A stretch of 64,000 nucleotides of DNA from the NCBI GenBank assembly GCA_029261135.1, contig JAJDBX010000046.1, positions 264,257 to 328,256 of the forward strand, read 5' to 3'. The DNA comes from Nitrospirota bacterium (GTDB lineage: Bacteria > Nitrospirota > Nitrospiria > SBBL01 > JAADHI01). Numbering within the stretch: position 1 is the first letter of the stretch; each line of letters opens with the position of its first letter. The notes under the pieces are model-generated. The model saw only the letters and a list, made by a program, of their open reading frames with translations. It was not told the origin of the DNA and made no database searches. Shown here in pieces: positions 55,854 through 64,000 of the stretch. The position numbers and the translations under genes are program-made.

Positions 55854-56711
55854 TTAGCTGTTTGTAATTACCCCTAATATTTTCAGACTAGAAATCTCAA
55901 CTCCTTTAAGAGGGTCAACTCGTATTTCTTTTAAGCAACTAAGATTGACTTTTGGTCGAATCATTGTCTGTATGTATTCAATGCTATCCTGAGACCCAGC
56001 TACTGAGAATTTGTAACGCCCTTCAGGTAGAACCTGATTTTCTAAGACACGAAGACGACCACGGTTCAAGTATTTATCGAATGCAAAAATTTCACACTGA
56101 AGCTCAATAGCTTCTTCCTCTACCTTTGTAGGCACCTCGAAAAGGTTATGATCATCAACATTAAACTTAAATGCAAAATCTCTTTCTTCTGCTTCTTCTG
56201 AAAAGAGTTCTGCTGATTCGACACTACCTGCTTGAAGCAACTCAGTGAGTCGTTTGTACGATGGCACAGAGACTCGCGCTATTTTATAAACTGGACCATT
56301 GTAGTGGTAGTGCTGGTCCCCTAAATGCACATCTACTCCTTCACTTCCATGAACCTCAATCCGAGGAGGAACTTTCCCTTTTGAAGCTGTATAAACTACC
56401 TTAAGAAAATCAAATGCTGTCTTCGTTTGTTCCCAAACAATATCTGGGGAAAGAGCCGTGATAATTGGAAGTACTGGGGCAACAAGATTAACTACTATTT
56501 CAAGGTCTGATATTAAAGAGCCTTGTCTGATACGATGAGACCTCAGATAAAAAGAGCGTCGGTCTTCATGGGTAATCCGTTCTCGGCCCTGTGAAATTAA
56601 ATATGATTTATCGATAATTGATTGAAGTGCATCAAGAGAATTTATCATTAAGTGAAGAGGGAGTTCAGATTCAAATGCGGGGCCTTTCATTTCAAAAATT
56701 ACTTTTCCCAT
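55854..56711 (-). CDS. Hypothetical protein, 285 residues
   Basis: I recognise no catalytic motif. It has no signal peptide. A helical N-terminal region (LMINSLDALQSIIDKSYLIS) is followed by a hydrophobic stretch (LEIVVNLVAPVLPIITALSP) that could be a membrane or amphipathic segment. The second half is beta-rich and charged (FAFKFNVDDHNLFEVPTKVE; YKFSVAGSQDSIEYIQTMI). Codon use is more AT-rich than its neighbours, which hints at recent arrival. Such proteins occur in accessory regions. Confidence 0.65.
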   Translation of the reverse strand: MGKVIFEMKGPAFESELPLHLMINSLDALQSIIDKSYLISQGRERITHEDRRSFYLRSHRIRQGSLISDLEIVVNLVAPVLPIITALSPDIVWEQTKTAFDFLKVVYTASKGKVPPRIEVHGSEGVDVHLGDQHYHYNGPVYKIARVSVPSYKRLTELLQAGSVESAELFSEEAEERDFAFKFNVDDHNLFEVPTKVEEEAIELQCEIFAFDKYLNRGRLRVLENQVLPEGRYKFSVAGSQDSIEYIQTMIRPKVNLSCLKEIRVDPLKGVEISSLKILGVITNS

Positions 56712-56963
56712 CCGAACAAAAACCTCAGTTTATTTCACAGCTAACATCCACCATCCGGCCTAGTTGCCATATTATTTACGGGTGAATTTCAGGTATAATC
56801 TTTTTCTTCTTAAAAATCAAACAATTACAAAAAAGAGTGTCCTTTTGGTTCTGGTCAATACGGCTAAACGGATAACATCTGAAGACTTAACACAGTCCCC
56901 GACGGCCTTGACCATTAGAGGGTCTGCGGTCATAATGAAGATATCAATAGGGAGGATATTCCA

Positions 56964-57482
56964 ATGATGCGTATAGTGATTTCCTTTGTTTTGCTCGTCG
57001 GTTTTATCATGACCCCGCTTCAAGTTCACGAAGCTTTTGGGGATCAATTTGGCCGAACCGGAAGCCTCATCCTTATTATTAAATCAAATAAACCCAAGTA
57101 CAATGTGAACGAGCCGATTTTTATTACGCTCAAAATTTCAAACCACACCACAGAGCCGCTGTTTGTCAACAAACGCCTCAATCCCTTGCTGGATATTCAA
57201 TGGGATCTTTTTTACGAGAACATTGGCGGAAACATGAAGATGCTTGAAGCCAAGCCCATTGCCTTAAGGCCCGATGATTTTGTTAAACTTGAAGTCAATG
57301 AAGACTGGAAGGTCAAGCTGGATGACCTTGCCACACTGGTCGATGGCCGATTGCATGTGGGACGTTACGCAATCCGCCTGACAATTTCCAATGAAGAAAA
57401 GGTAAAAGGGAATGAAACCTGGACCGGCTTGGCCGTGACGAATCAGCTTTGGATCGAGGTCGTGCCCAGCCAAAAAGTATAA
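56964..57482 (+). CDS. Exported Ig-like protein of unknown function
   Basis: A 172-residue protein with a signal peptide (MRIVISFVLLVGFIMTPLQV, cut near HEAFG). The mature domain is beta-sandwich-like (SLILIIKSNKPKYNVNEPIF, ITLKISNHTTEPLFVNKRL), resembling periplasmic Ig-like domains that occur in secreted proteins. GGAGG lies before the ATGATG start. The gene is convergent with lipA (6 bp between stops). The role is unknown. Confidence 0.65.
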   Translation: MMRIVISFVLLVGFIMTPLQVHEAFGDQFGRTGSLILIIKSNKPKYNVNEPIFITLKISNHTTEPLFVNKRLNPLLDIQWDLFYENIGGNMKMLEAKPIALRPDDFVKLEVNEDWKVKLDDLATLVDGRLHVGRYAIRLTISNEEKVKGNETWTGLAVTNQLWIEVVPSQKV

Positions 57483-57488
57483 GCCACA

Positions 57489-58385
57489 TTATTTTAAAAC
57501 GGGCAATTCCCTCGCCTGTTTTTCAGCATGATAAGAACTTCTGACGAGTGGGCCGGATTCCACATGAACTAGGCCCATCTCTTCTCCAATTTTTTTTAAA
57601 TCTGAAAATTCACTTGGATCGACAAATCGCGCAATGGGCAGATGTTTTTCGGTCGGCTGCAGATATTGGCCGAGTGTCAAAATGTCGCAGCCAATCTTGA
57701 TAAGATCCGCCATGACAGATTTGACCTCGTCGATGGATTCTCCCAAACCCAGCATCAGCCCGGTCTTCGTCAAAAGCCCCGCAGTCTTTGACCAGGAAAG
57801 GATTTGAAGTGATCGGTCATAGGTGGCCTGTGGCCGAACCTGCCGGTAAAGCCGTGGAACGGTTTCAAGATTGTGCCCCAGGATATCAGGACACTGGTCA
57901 AGAACGAGATCCACCGCTTCCTTTTTCCCTAAAAAATCAGGAATTAAAACTTCAACGGTGCAATCGTTTGTCTTCTGCCGAATTTTTTGAATGGTTTGCG
58001 CAAATATTTCCGCCCCGCCATTTTTTAGCTCATCTCGATTCACAGAAGTAATCACCGCATGGGAGAGTGCAAGCGTCGCAACAGCATCGGCGACATGCAC
58101 CGGTTCGGCAAGATCGAGTTCAGTGGGTCGGCCCAGCTTCACATTACAAAAACCACAGCTCCGAGTGCAAATCTCTCCAAGCAGCATAAAGGTCGCCGTT
58201 CCGGCATTCCAGCATTCCCAAATATTGGGGCAGCGGGCTTCTTCGCAAATGGTGTTGAGTTTGAGCGTTTTAGTCAAATGCCGTAACTTGAGGTAGTTTT
58301 TGCCCGTTTGTACTTTGACTTTGAACCACTCCGGGAGCCGTTCGCTGCGCTTTTGGGCTGGGGTCAGGAAATGTTGCTCCGGCAT
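57489..58385 (-). CDS. lipA: Lipoyl synthase
   Basis: A 298-residue radical SAM enzyme. The auxiliary cluster motif CEEARCPNIWEC and the SAM-cluster motif CTRSCGFC are both present, as are ALSHAVITSVNRDELKNGGA and the closing R-S-S-Y motif in GPLVRSSYHAEKQ. It inserts two sulfurs into octanoyl groups on lipoyl domains or the glycine-cleavage H protein. It is 12 bp downstream of lpd, so the two likely form one transcript serving lipoate-dependent complexes. Confidence 0.96.
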   Translation of the reverse strand: MPEQHFLTPAQKRSERLPEWFKVKVQTGKNYLKLRHLTKTLKLNTICEEARCPNIWECWNAGTATFMLLGEICTRSCGFCNVKLGRPTELDLAEPVHVADAVATLALSHAVITSVNRDELKNGGAEIFAQTIQKIRQKTNDCTVEVLIPDFLGKKEAVDLVLDQCPDILGHNLETVPRLYRQVRPQATYDRSLQILSWSKTAGLLTKTGLMLGLGESIDEVKSVMADLIKIGCDILTLGQYLQPTEKHLPIARFVDPSEFSDLKKIGEEMGLVHVESGPLVRSSYHAEKQARELPVLK

Positions 58386-58397
58386 GCTTAAATTTCC

Positions 58398-59798
58398 TCA
58401 GAAATGAATGGCGGCGTCAAAAATAGCACCGCCGGCTTCCATCACCGCTTCGCTGAGGGTCGGGTGAGGATGGATGCTTTGGTGGAGATCAGCCGCTGTG
58501 GCTTCAAGGGTACGTGCGAGGACAAATTCTCCGATGAGCTCGGTCGCTTCCGCACCGATAATATGTGCACCGAGTATCTCGCCCTGTTTTTGATCAGCCA
58601 CAATCTTCACAAATCCCTCCGTTTCACCGAGCGCGAGAGCTTTGCCGTTGGCGCTTAAAGGAAACTTGGCCACTTTAATATCAAGCCCTTGCTCCTTTGC
58701 GACCCTCTCCGTCAGCCCGACCGAAGCAACTTGTGGATGACAATAGACCGCGCTTGGAATAATGTCGAGTTGACCCTTGGGTCGATCAATCCCTGCAATG
58801 GATTCGACCACCGAAACACCTTGGGCCATCGCCCCGTGTGCCAATGCGGGACGACTGCTGGCATCACCAATAGCGTAAATGTGTCTTTGGTTGGTTTGCA
58901 TCTCTTCATCGACCTGAATGAGTTGACTCCCTTTTTCCTGCGCAATACCCAGTGTTTCCAATCCAATTTTTTCGACATTGGGTGCGCGACCCACGGCCAC
59001 TAAAACCACTTCAGCAGAGCAAGTTTCTGAGTTGCCGTTTTTATCAGTGAGCTCAATATCAAATGTTCCATCAATGTCTTTGATTGACTCGACGCGGCAT
59101 CCTGTTTTCACAGCAATTTTACGTTTTTTGAAACTGCGCTCAAGCTGCTTTGAAACCTCATGGTCTTCCGTGGGAAGCAGTGCAGAGGTCATTTCTGCAA
59201 TACTCACTTGTACGCCGTAAACCGAATAAATGTAGGCGAATTCCACACCGATTGCACCCCCACCGACAATCAGAACGGACTTTGGAAGGTTTTTGCGAAG
59301 CAGGGCTTCATCGCTGGTCATGATGCGCTCACGGTCCAGCGGAAGATTGGGCAGGCTTTTTACGCGGCTGCCCGTTGCAATGATGATGTTTTTCCCCGCA
59401 AGAGTTTTTGTCCCATCGGAACGGCTTACTTCAATTTGATTCGGGGATACTAATTTCCCAAAGCCTTCAAAAATATCCACTTTATTTTTTTTAAATAAAT
59501 GAAGTAGGCCCTGATAGAGTTTTTGAAGAACTTGCTGACTTCGTTCGACGGCGAAACCGAAATCCGCTTGAATGTTTTCGACTTTGATGCCGAATGTTTC
59601 TGAGCCTTGAATGAGCGAAAGCACTTCAGCACTGCGGATCAATGCCTTTGAAGGGATGCAGCCGTGGTGCAGGCAAGTGCCGCCGATGGCTTCTTTTTCG
59701 ATCACTGCCACCTTTAAGCCAAGCTGACCGGCTCGAATCGCCGCAGCATAACCACCAGGCCCACCACCGAGTATGATGAGGTCATAATCCGTTTCCAT
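58398..59798 (-). CDS. lpd: Dihydrolipoyl dehydrogenase
   Basis: A 466-residue flavoprotein. LIILGGGPGGYAAAIRAGQL binds FAD, and GGTCLHHGCIPSKALIRSAE carries the redox-active Cys pair. VLIVGGGAIGVEFAYIYSVY binds NAD, TNQRHIYAIGDASSRPALAH closes the FAD site, and the C-terminal SIHPHPTLSEAVMEA holds the active-site His-Glu pair of the partner subunit. It reoxidises dihydrolipoyl groups of 2-oxoacid dehydrogenases or glycine cleavage. Normal length. Confidence 0.95.
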   Translation of the reverse strand: METDYDLIILGGGPGGYAAAIRAGQLGLKVAVIEKEAIGGTCLHHGCIPSKALIRSAEVLSLIQGSETFGIKVENIQADFGFAVERSQQVLQKLYQGLLHLFKKNKVDIFEGFGKLVSPNQIEVSRSDGTKTLAGKNIIIATGSRVKSLPNLPLDRERIMTSDEALLRKNLPKSVLIVGGGAIGVEFAYIYSVYGVQVSIAEMTSALLPTEDHEVSKQLERSFKKRKIAVKTGCRVESIKDIDGTFDIELTDKNGNSETCSAEVVLVAVGRAPNVEKIGLETLGIAQEKGSQLIQVDEEMQTNQRHIYAIGDASSRPALAHGAMAQGVSVVESIAGIDRPKGQLDIIPSAVYCHPQVASVGLTERVAKEQGLDIKVAKFPLSANGKALALGETEGFVKIVADQKQGEILGAHIIGAEATELIGEFVLARTLEATAADLHQSIHPHPTLSEAVMEAGGAIFDAAIHF

Positions 59799-59905
59799 TT
59801 TTTCTCCGCTGGGATGGCATAGTTAGAAGGTCATTTCTTCAGAGTATATCAAAGAAAGTGCGGAAGGTGTCGAATTGTTGCGCGAATGCCTGTGGGTGTT
59901 TCGTC

Positions 59906-60553
59906 TTAGGTTGGGCGGACAATGATCGGGAAAGTAGAGCGCAGGGCCTGGATAGCTTCTTCAATGGGGGTCCCCTTTAGAATCGCAGGACTTCTAAAAT
60001 CGATGTATCGATGAATTTTCAAGAAAGGGCGGGTTTTCAATGCGATGGAAACTTCTTCCTGATTATCCTGCCTGATTTCAAGCAGATTGTCCGGGTGTTT
60101 TTTCCACTCCCAGGGGTCTTTCGTCATCAAAATAAATAAGCCTTTTCCGGACAGTGATTTGTAATGTCTTAAAATATTTTCTTTATATTGATCGAGATAT
60201 TTTCCAGATAAAATCCACGCAAAAATAAAATGATGCCCCCACCAAAACAAGCTTCGGAAGGAAAACATCTCTTGTTTTGTATAGTATTTCGGGTAATCGA
60301 GGTAAAGGTAAGGAAAACCTGAGAGATGCTCCCCTTTTACAAATTGGTGGTTATCAAGATGAAAGTCATCGGGTGCAAGAAAAGGGAAATCCACCAGTTC
60401 TTTTTTTAAGGTGTCATGAAGTAGATGAAGCAAGGTTTTTACTTTTTGGGTAATGAGGGCTTTGGTTTCAAAAAACGAGGTGTCTTCAATGAGACCGAGT
60501 TCTTGATCGGTAAATTGTATGGGTGAATTGATCAGTGGCTTCTTATCGGCCAT
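59906..60553 (-). CDS. Hypothetical protein, 215 residues
   Basis: No family recognised. The protein is cytosolic, aromatic-rich (FPYLYLDYPKYYTKQEMFSF, RSLFWWGHHFIFAWILSGKY) with a His pair in the hydrophobic stretch WWGHHFIFAW. The C-terminal part ends with IEEAIQALRSTFPIIVRPT. It lies 24 bases after the TenA/PqqC-like gene on the same strand and is probably cotranscribed with the PCP_red and Mrp genes. Confidence 0.65.
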   Translation of the reverse strand: MADKKPLINSPIQFTDQELGLIEDTSFFETKALITQKVKTLLHLLHDTLKKELVDFPFLAPDDFHLDNHQFVKGEHLSGFPYLYLDYPKYYTKQEMFSFRSLFWWGHHFIFAWILSGKYLDQYKENILRHYKSLSGKGLFILMTKDPWEWKKHPDNLLEIRQDNQEEVSIALKTRPFLKIHRYIDFRSPAILKGTPIEEAIQALRSTFPIIVRPT

Positions 60554-60577
60554 GAGGGATCGTCGCTTGAGATCGGT

Positions 60578-61291
60578 TTATGCGGATGGTGTCCCGAAAA
60601 CAGCTCTTTCAAGGCCATCCCAAAAGGTATGGCGATAGGCCAAGGAGCGCATTGCGCCTTCTTTTAAGCGTTGTTGTCCTTCTTCTGTTTCGACATGACG
60701 GACAATCAGCTTGTTGAAAACAATCGCGTGTTCTTTGTCTTCAATGATGTGCATTGAAAAATATTCGACATCTTCATCACTGAGGTCACTGTTATTTTGC
60801 AAGCCTGGAATGAGGTATTCAAACATGGTCGGGATCGCAAATTCGTGGGCAGGGCCAACGGCACCCAAGCCGATCAGAAAATCCTCCTCGCGAGTGAGTT
60901 TGAGATGGGCTTCAAGATATTGGCTGACCTCTGGAAGCGGTTTGACCCGGCCCCATGCACCATCCGGCAAGCCGAGTGCTTTTAAACAGTTACGGTAAAG
61001 GGCCGGATGACTTCTAAAGATGGTGTGTTGTCCGAATTCATCATCAAAAACCACCCTGAAAAGATCGGCGGCATCTTTGTCTGGGATCTTTGGTAGCAGG
61101 TTCGTCATATAGTTGACAAAAATCTTCACCAACTGATAGTGCTGAAGGGCAAAGGTTTGAAGCTGCTCCAGGCTTAGCTTTTCCGTTGAAAACCGCTTGA
61201 GAAAAGGGTGGTGAACTGCTTCGTGAACTAAAATTTCGTTCTCTAGCGCTTTGACAAAAGCATTCCCACCTGATTGTAAATCCGTCTTAAT
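60578..61291 (-). CDS. TenA/PqqC-fold iron-containing oxidase-like protein, probable ATT start
   Basis: The conserved reading extends well upstream of the first usual start codon (TTG 61132): in frame are NAFVKALENEILVHEAVHHP, FLKRFSTEKLSLEQLQTFAL, typical of the N-terminal helices of the fold. No ATG, GTG or TTG exists there. An ATT at 61291, overlapping the stop of the previous gene, is preceded by AGGGATGGG and is the best start (237 residues). Helical ligands are visible in GPAHEFAIPTMFEYLI and EDVEYFSMHIIEDKEHA, matching the metal-ligand layout of the CADD/TenA-like oxidases. Exact reaction unknown. Confidence 0.7.
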   Translation of the reverse strand: MKTDLQSGGNAFVKALENEILVHEAVHHPFLKRFSTEKLSLEQLQTFALQHYQLVKIFVNYMTNLLPKIPDKDAADLFRVVFDDEFGQHTIFRSHPALYRNCLKALGLPDGAWGRVKPLPEVSQYLEAHLKLTREEDFLIGLGAVGPAHEFAIPTMFEYLIPGLQNNSDLSDEDVEYFSMHIIEDKEHAIVFNKLIVRHVETEEGQQRLKEGAMRSLAYRHTFWDGLERAVFGTPSA

Positions 61292-62012
61292 AACCCATCC
61301 CTATAAATTTTTCTTTGGATTCTTCCATCATGGCTTCAGTGATTTCTGCATCCCCGCGTTCTTTCGCGATTCGCTCAATTTCTTTTTTGGCCATCGGTCG
61401 AATAAATGACGGGATATTTTCGAGGCGTGCTTCGGCACCCTTAGACCAACGGATATCACCCGGATCATTTTTTGAAGCGTCCATCACTTCAGGCGTGATG
61501 GTGGAGAGGTTGTTTTTACGCGCGTAGCCTTCGACACCCATCTTAATCATCGGCCGCATGAAAGAAGGAACACCTTCAATCCGTGCTTCTGCTTCTTGAG
61601 ACCAAGTCAACTCGACAGGGCTTTGATTCGTTTCTGCACTGCCGCCCATGCCCTCCATTTGTGCAACCATACTTGAGAAGGGACATCCGCCAGCTTCAGC
61701 CGCTTCTGCTTTAGTCAATTCATCCTTTAACATTTCCTGTTGCGCTGCAGGGGAAGGGCTTCTTTTCTCAAGGACTTCTGGTGCATCCTGCAGGCTTTCA
61801 CGTGTCAATTCCATCGCTGCCGCCGGAGCCGTTCTGCCGCCCAGCTTCACGCCGAGAGCTTGAACCATCGCCGTTTCACCCGGATTGGTGACCATGGCCA
61901 CTTGTGCATCACAGCTCGGACAAGTAAAGGTGACACCGAGAGATTGTGCCCCAGGCTTTTGTACATTTTCAAAACCCATAAAACTTTCACATTTCATACA
62001 AACAAATTTCAT
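61287..62012 (-). CDS. Zinc-ribbon protein with two PCP_red domains
   Basis: 241 residues. The N-terminus carries two Cys pairs (C5/C8 and C31/C34: MKFVCMKCES, FTCPSCDAQ), a zinc-ribbon pattern. After a variable linker two copies of the PCP_red domain follow: about 134-181 (LTWSQEAEARIEGVPSFMRP) and 187-235 (IRWSKGAEARLENIPSFIRP). This small helical domain is known from the C-terminus of the light-independent protochlorophyllide reductase B subunit and from stand-alone proteins of non-photosynthetic bacteria. Neighbours (Mrp ATPase, TenA-like oxidase) point to metal-cofactor handling (inference). Confidence 0.82.
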   Translation of the reverse strand: MKFVCMKCESFMGFENVQKPGAQSLGVTFTCPSCDAQVAMVTNPGETAMVQALGVKLGGRTAPAAAMELTRESLQDAPEVLEKRSPSPAAQQEMLKDELTKAEAAEAGGCPFSSMVAQMEGMGGSAETNQSPVELTWSQEAEARIEGVPSFMRPMIKMGVEGYARKNNLSTITPEVMDASKNDPGDIRWSKGAEARLENIPSFIRPMAKKEIERIAKERGDAEITEAMMEESKEKFIGMGY

Positions 62013-62034
62013 AATATCCTCCGTGTGGCATCTT

Positions 62035-62943
62035 TTAGTTTAAGTTCTTTTTAGATTCTAAAAAATCATGCAAGTATAAAGCAATCTCATCAAAGTGTTT
62101 CGCGATAGGGTGCGCTGGGTCAAGCGGATCCCCTTGGTCACAGGCATTGGCCAGTTGACGATCAAAAGGAATTTTCCCCAACAGTGGCACATCCAAAGCT
62201 TCACAGAGGTCTGCACATCCGCCTTCGTAAAGCGGGACTGTTGTGTTGCACTCAGGACAAAGCGCACCGCTCATATTTTCAATCAGTCCAAGCATTGGAA
62301 TTCCTGCGCTTCTGGCATAATGGATTGATTTTCTCACCACGGCTTTCGTGACTTCAGAGGGAGTGGCCACCACAACGGCACCATCAAGTTCTGGAATAAA
62401 TCCTGCGATCACCGGCGGTTTATCTGCTGCTGCGCCGGGGGGAAGATCGGTAAAAAGGTAGTCTAGCTCTCCCCAAACGATGTCTGCAAAAAATTCGCGG
62501 ATGACGTTCATTTCCATCAGGCCGAGCCAAACGGGAGAAAGCTCCATCGGACCTTTCCATTGAACGGGCGTGTCTTCCTGTTTGAGAAAGAATTCCATCG
62601 AGGCAATCTTTATTCCATAAGGGCCAACCGGAGGGATGGCGCCTTCCGGGGTGATTTCAAATTTTCCTTCAACGCCGAGCATTTTGGGGATACAAGGGCC
62701 GTTCAGATCCACATCAAGCACGCCAACTTTGTGGCCGGCTCTGGCAAAGGCCAGGGCCAGGTTGCTCGTGGTCATGCTTTTGCCGACACCGCCTTTTCCA
62801 CTCATGACAACGATTTTTCGTTTGATGCTGCCCATCCTGATTTTGACCTGGATGGATTGGTCAACGAGCTGCTTTTGGACTTGGGCATCGTCCCGATATT
62901 CAAGGTTTTTCAGAATCGTTTTGATATCTTTTTCTGCATTCAT
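62035..62943 (-). CDS. Mrp/ApbC-type P-loop ATPase, iron-sulfur carrier
   Basis: 302 residues. The deviant Walker A KGGVGKSMTTSNLALA follows IVVMSGK, then VGVLDVDLNGPCIPKMLGVE, DYLFTDLPPGAAADKP and GLIENMSGALCPECNTTVPL with the CxxC that binds a bridging Fe-S cluster. This is the Mrp/Nbp35 pattern. It probably helps load Fe-S clusters on client proteins. It is first in the - strand operon with the PCP_red and TenA-like genes. Gene symbol left open since apbC/mrp naming varies. Confidence 0.92.
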   Translation of the reverse strand: MNAEKDIKTILKNLEYRDDAQVQKQLVDQSIQVKIRMGSIKRKIVVMSGKGGVGKSMTTSNLALAFARAGHKVGVLDVDLNGPCIPKMLGVEGKFEITPEGAIPPVGPYGIKIASMEFFLKQEDTPVQWKGPMELSPVWLGLMEMNVIREFFADIVWGELDYLFTDLPPGAAADKPPVIAGFIPELDGAVVVATPSEVTKAVVRKSIHYARSAGIPMLGLIENMSGALCPECNTTVPLYEGGCADLCEALDVPLLGKIPFDRQLANACDQGDPLDPAHPIAKHFDEIALYLHDFLESKKNLN

Positions 62944-63058
62944 AAAAAACTCCGTAAAAAATGAATTATCCTATCTTAAGGATCGGGAGATTGTCAATCT
63001 GTCATCCCGTGAATCAAACCTATTTACAAAGGAGAATCGAGGGCTTTAGTATAGAAAG

Positions 63059-64000
63059 ATGAGTGACGGGAAACGCACGAATCGCTTGATTCACGAAACC
63101 AGCCCCTATTTACTACAACATGCCGACAATCCGGTGGATTGGTATCCCTGGGGGGAGGAAGCCTTTGATCTGGCCAAGCGGACGGGGAAACCCATCCTGC
63201 TGTCAATCGGGTATTCGGCCTGCCATTGGTGTCATGTGATGGCACATGAGTCCTTTGAAAATGGGGCGATTGCAAAAATCATGAATGAGCACTTCGTCAA
63301 CATTAAGGTGGATCGGGAAGAACGGCCCGATTTAGATCAAATCTATCAGACGGCGGTACAATTTTTTATACAGCGCGGCGGCGGGTGGCCCTTGACGATG
63401 TTTCTTACGCCTGAAAAAGTGCCCTTTCACGGCGGGACATATTTCCCTCCTGAAGATCGCCACAATCTTCCGGGTTTTCCAAAAATATTGATGTCTTTGT
63501 CAGAAATTTATCGGGAAAGAGCCGAAGATGTGGCCAGCACAACCCGGAGTTTACTGAATGCCATTGGACAACTCAAAAAAGATTTTTCAAAAAAATCGAT
63601 TGATCCCGCTCTTCTGGAAAAATCTGTAGAAAATCTTGTTAAAATTTTCGATGAGGCTCACGGTGGATTTGGCGGTGCGCCAAAATTTCCGAGCGCCCCC
63701 GCATTAAGTCTTTTGCTCCGTTATTCTCAGCAAAGTGGCGAGCAGACCTTTTTAGAGATGGTCAGCCATTCACTACGAAAAATGGCATGGGGCGGCATGT
63801 ATGACCAAATTGCCGGGGGATTCCACCGGTATTCCGTCGACGAAGCCTGGCAAGTCCCCCATTTTGAAAAAATGCTCTACGACAATGGATTGTTGGCAAA
63901 ATTATTTGTAGAAATGTTTCAGGCTACGAAACAGGAAATTTATAAAGACACCGCTATTGGAACCTTGGATTATATCCTGCGCGAGATGACATCGGCAGAA
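63059..64000 (+). CDS. DUF255 thioredoxin-fold protein (YyaL/SSP411 family), 5' part only
   Basis: The gene runs off the window end; 314 codons are present of a usual 650-700. The start ([31 protein letters not shown]) is the family hallmark. [20 protein letters not shown] contains the thioredoxin-like CxxC (CHWC). Further motifs are [39 protein letters not shown], and [20 protein letters not shown] starting the helical sugar-epimerase-like toroid. Reaction unknown. Divergent from the Mrp operon. Confidence 0.92.
   Translation, partial: MSDGKRTNRLIHETSPYLLQHADNPVDWYPWGEEAFDLAKRTGKPILLSIGYSACHWCHVMAHESFENGAIAKIMNEHFVNIKVDREERPDLDQIYQTAVQFFIQRGGGWPLTMFLTPEKVPFHGGTYFPPEDRHNLPGFPKILMSLSEIYRERAEDVASTTRSLLNAIGQLKKDFSKKSIDPALLEKSVENLVKIFDEAHGGFGGAPKFPSAPALSLLLRYSQQSGEQTFLEMVSHSLRKMAWGGMYDQIAGGFHRYSVDEAWQVPHFEKMLYDNGLLAKLFVEMFQATKQEIYKDTAIGTLDYILREMTSAE

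Overview
The window looks like a chromosome segment of a Gram-negative, probably Nitrospirota-like or related deep-branching bacterium. The main clue is a bacterial proteasome operon whose tagging protein is of the UBact type (a Pup-like protein ending in Gly-Glu) rather than an actinobacterial Pup. Lipoproteins, a zapA-6S RNA arrangement and small c-type cytochromes also fit a Gram-negative host. This placement is inference; no rRNA is present. No tRNA, rRNA or CRISPR array was seen.

Layout. (1) 0.2-4.8 kb, + strand: dop, ubact, prcB, prcA, pafA in one tightly overlapping operon for protein tagging and degradation. (2) 5.1-9.6 kb, - strand: an AT-rich defence island with an OLD-family ATPase/TOPRIM nuclease, then a retron closely resembling retron-Eco1 (deoxyribosyltransferase-like effector, intact msr-msd RNA, reverse transcriptase). 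The reverse transcriptase has an in-frame TAA in its LPQG motif. Near-identical palindromes bracket the island. (3) 9.8-16.9 kb, - strand: an unusual glycyl radical enzyme operon (unrecognised 833-residue protein with an internal duplication, 992-residue glycyl radical enzyme, SCP2-like protein, activating enzyme). (4) 17-24.6 kb: small haem proteins, a His-rich protein with a sulfite-oxidase-like fold, DUF2059 and other secreted proteins, a HAD hydrolase, a panE gene split by a 1.7-kb insertion sequence with a 6-bp target duplication, and zapB-like/zapA. (5) 24.7-27.7 kb: 6S RNA, rarA and xseA; a degraded IS6-like element has replaced the last codons of xseA and joins it to the next block.

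(6) 28.3-49.6 kb, - strand: one long operon for an extracellular contractile injection system (eCIS): sheath, tube, gp26-like chaperone, Pvc16-type cap, AAA+ ATPase, tube-adaptor and LysM proteins, hub, spike, gp25, baseplate J, gp7/tail-I-like protein and several fibre-like proteins. It also carries a DUF4157 effector with an M35-like metalloprotease domain, a nucleotidyltransferase, and proteins I do not recognise. (7) 49.9-64 kb: RNase H-like exonuclease, lgt, a pentapeptide-like protein fused to a channel-like membrane domain, an SpmA-SpmB-type membrane protein, remnants of a HAMP-GGDEF-EAL gene, a VOC protein, hypothetical proteins, lipA-lpd, a TenA/PqqC-fold protein that appears to start at ATT, a double PCP_red protein, an Mrp/ApbC P-loop ATPase, and the start of a DUF255 thioredoxin-fold protein cut by the window edge.

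Best leads for undescribed biology: the glycyl radical operon with a lipid-binding-type partner and the duplicated 833-residue protein; the eCIS with its metalloprotease cargo, embedded nucleotidyltransferase and fibre-HhH fusion; and the OLD-retron island with a premature stop in the conserved RT motif.
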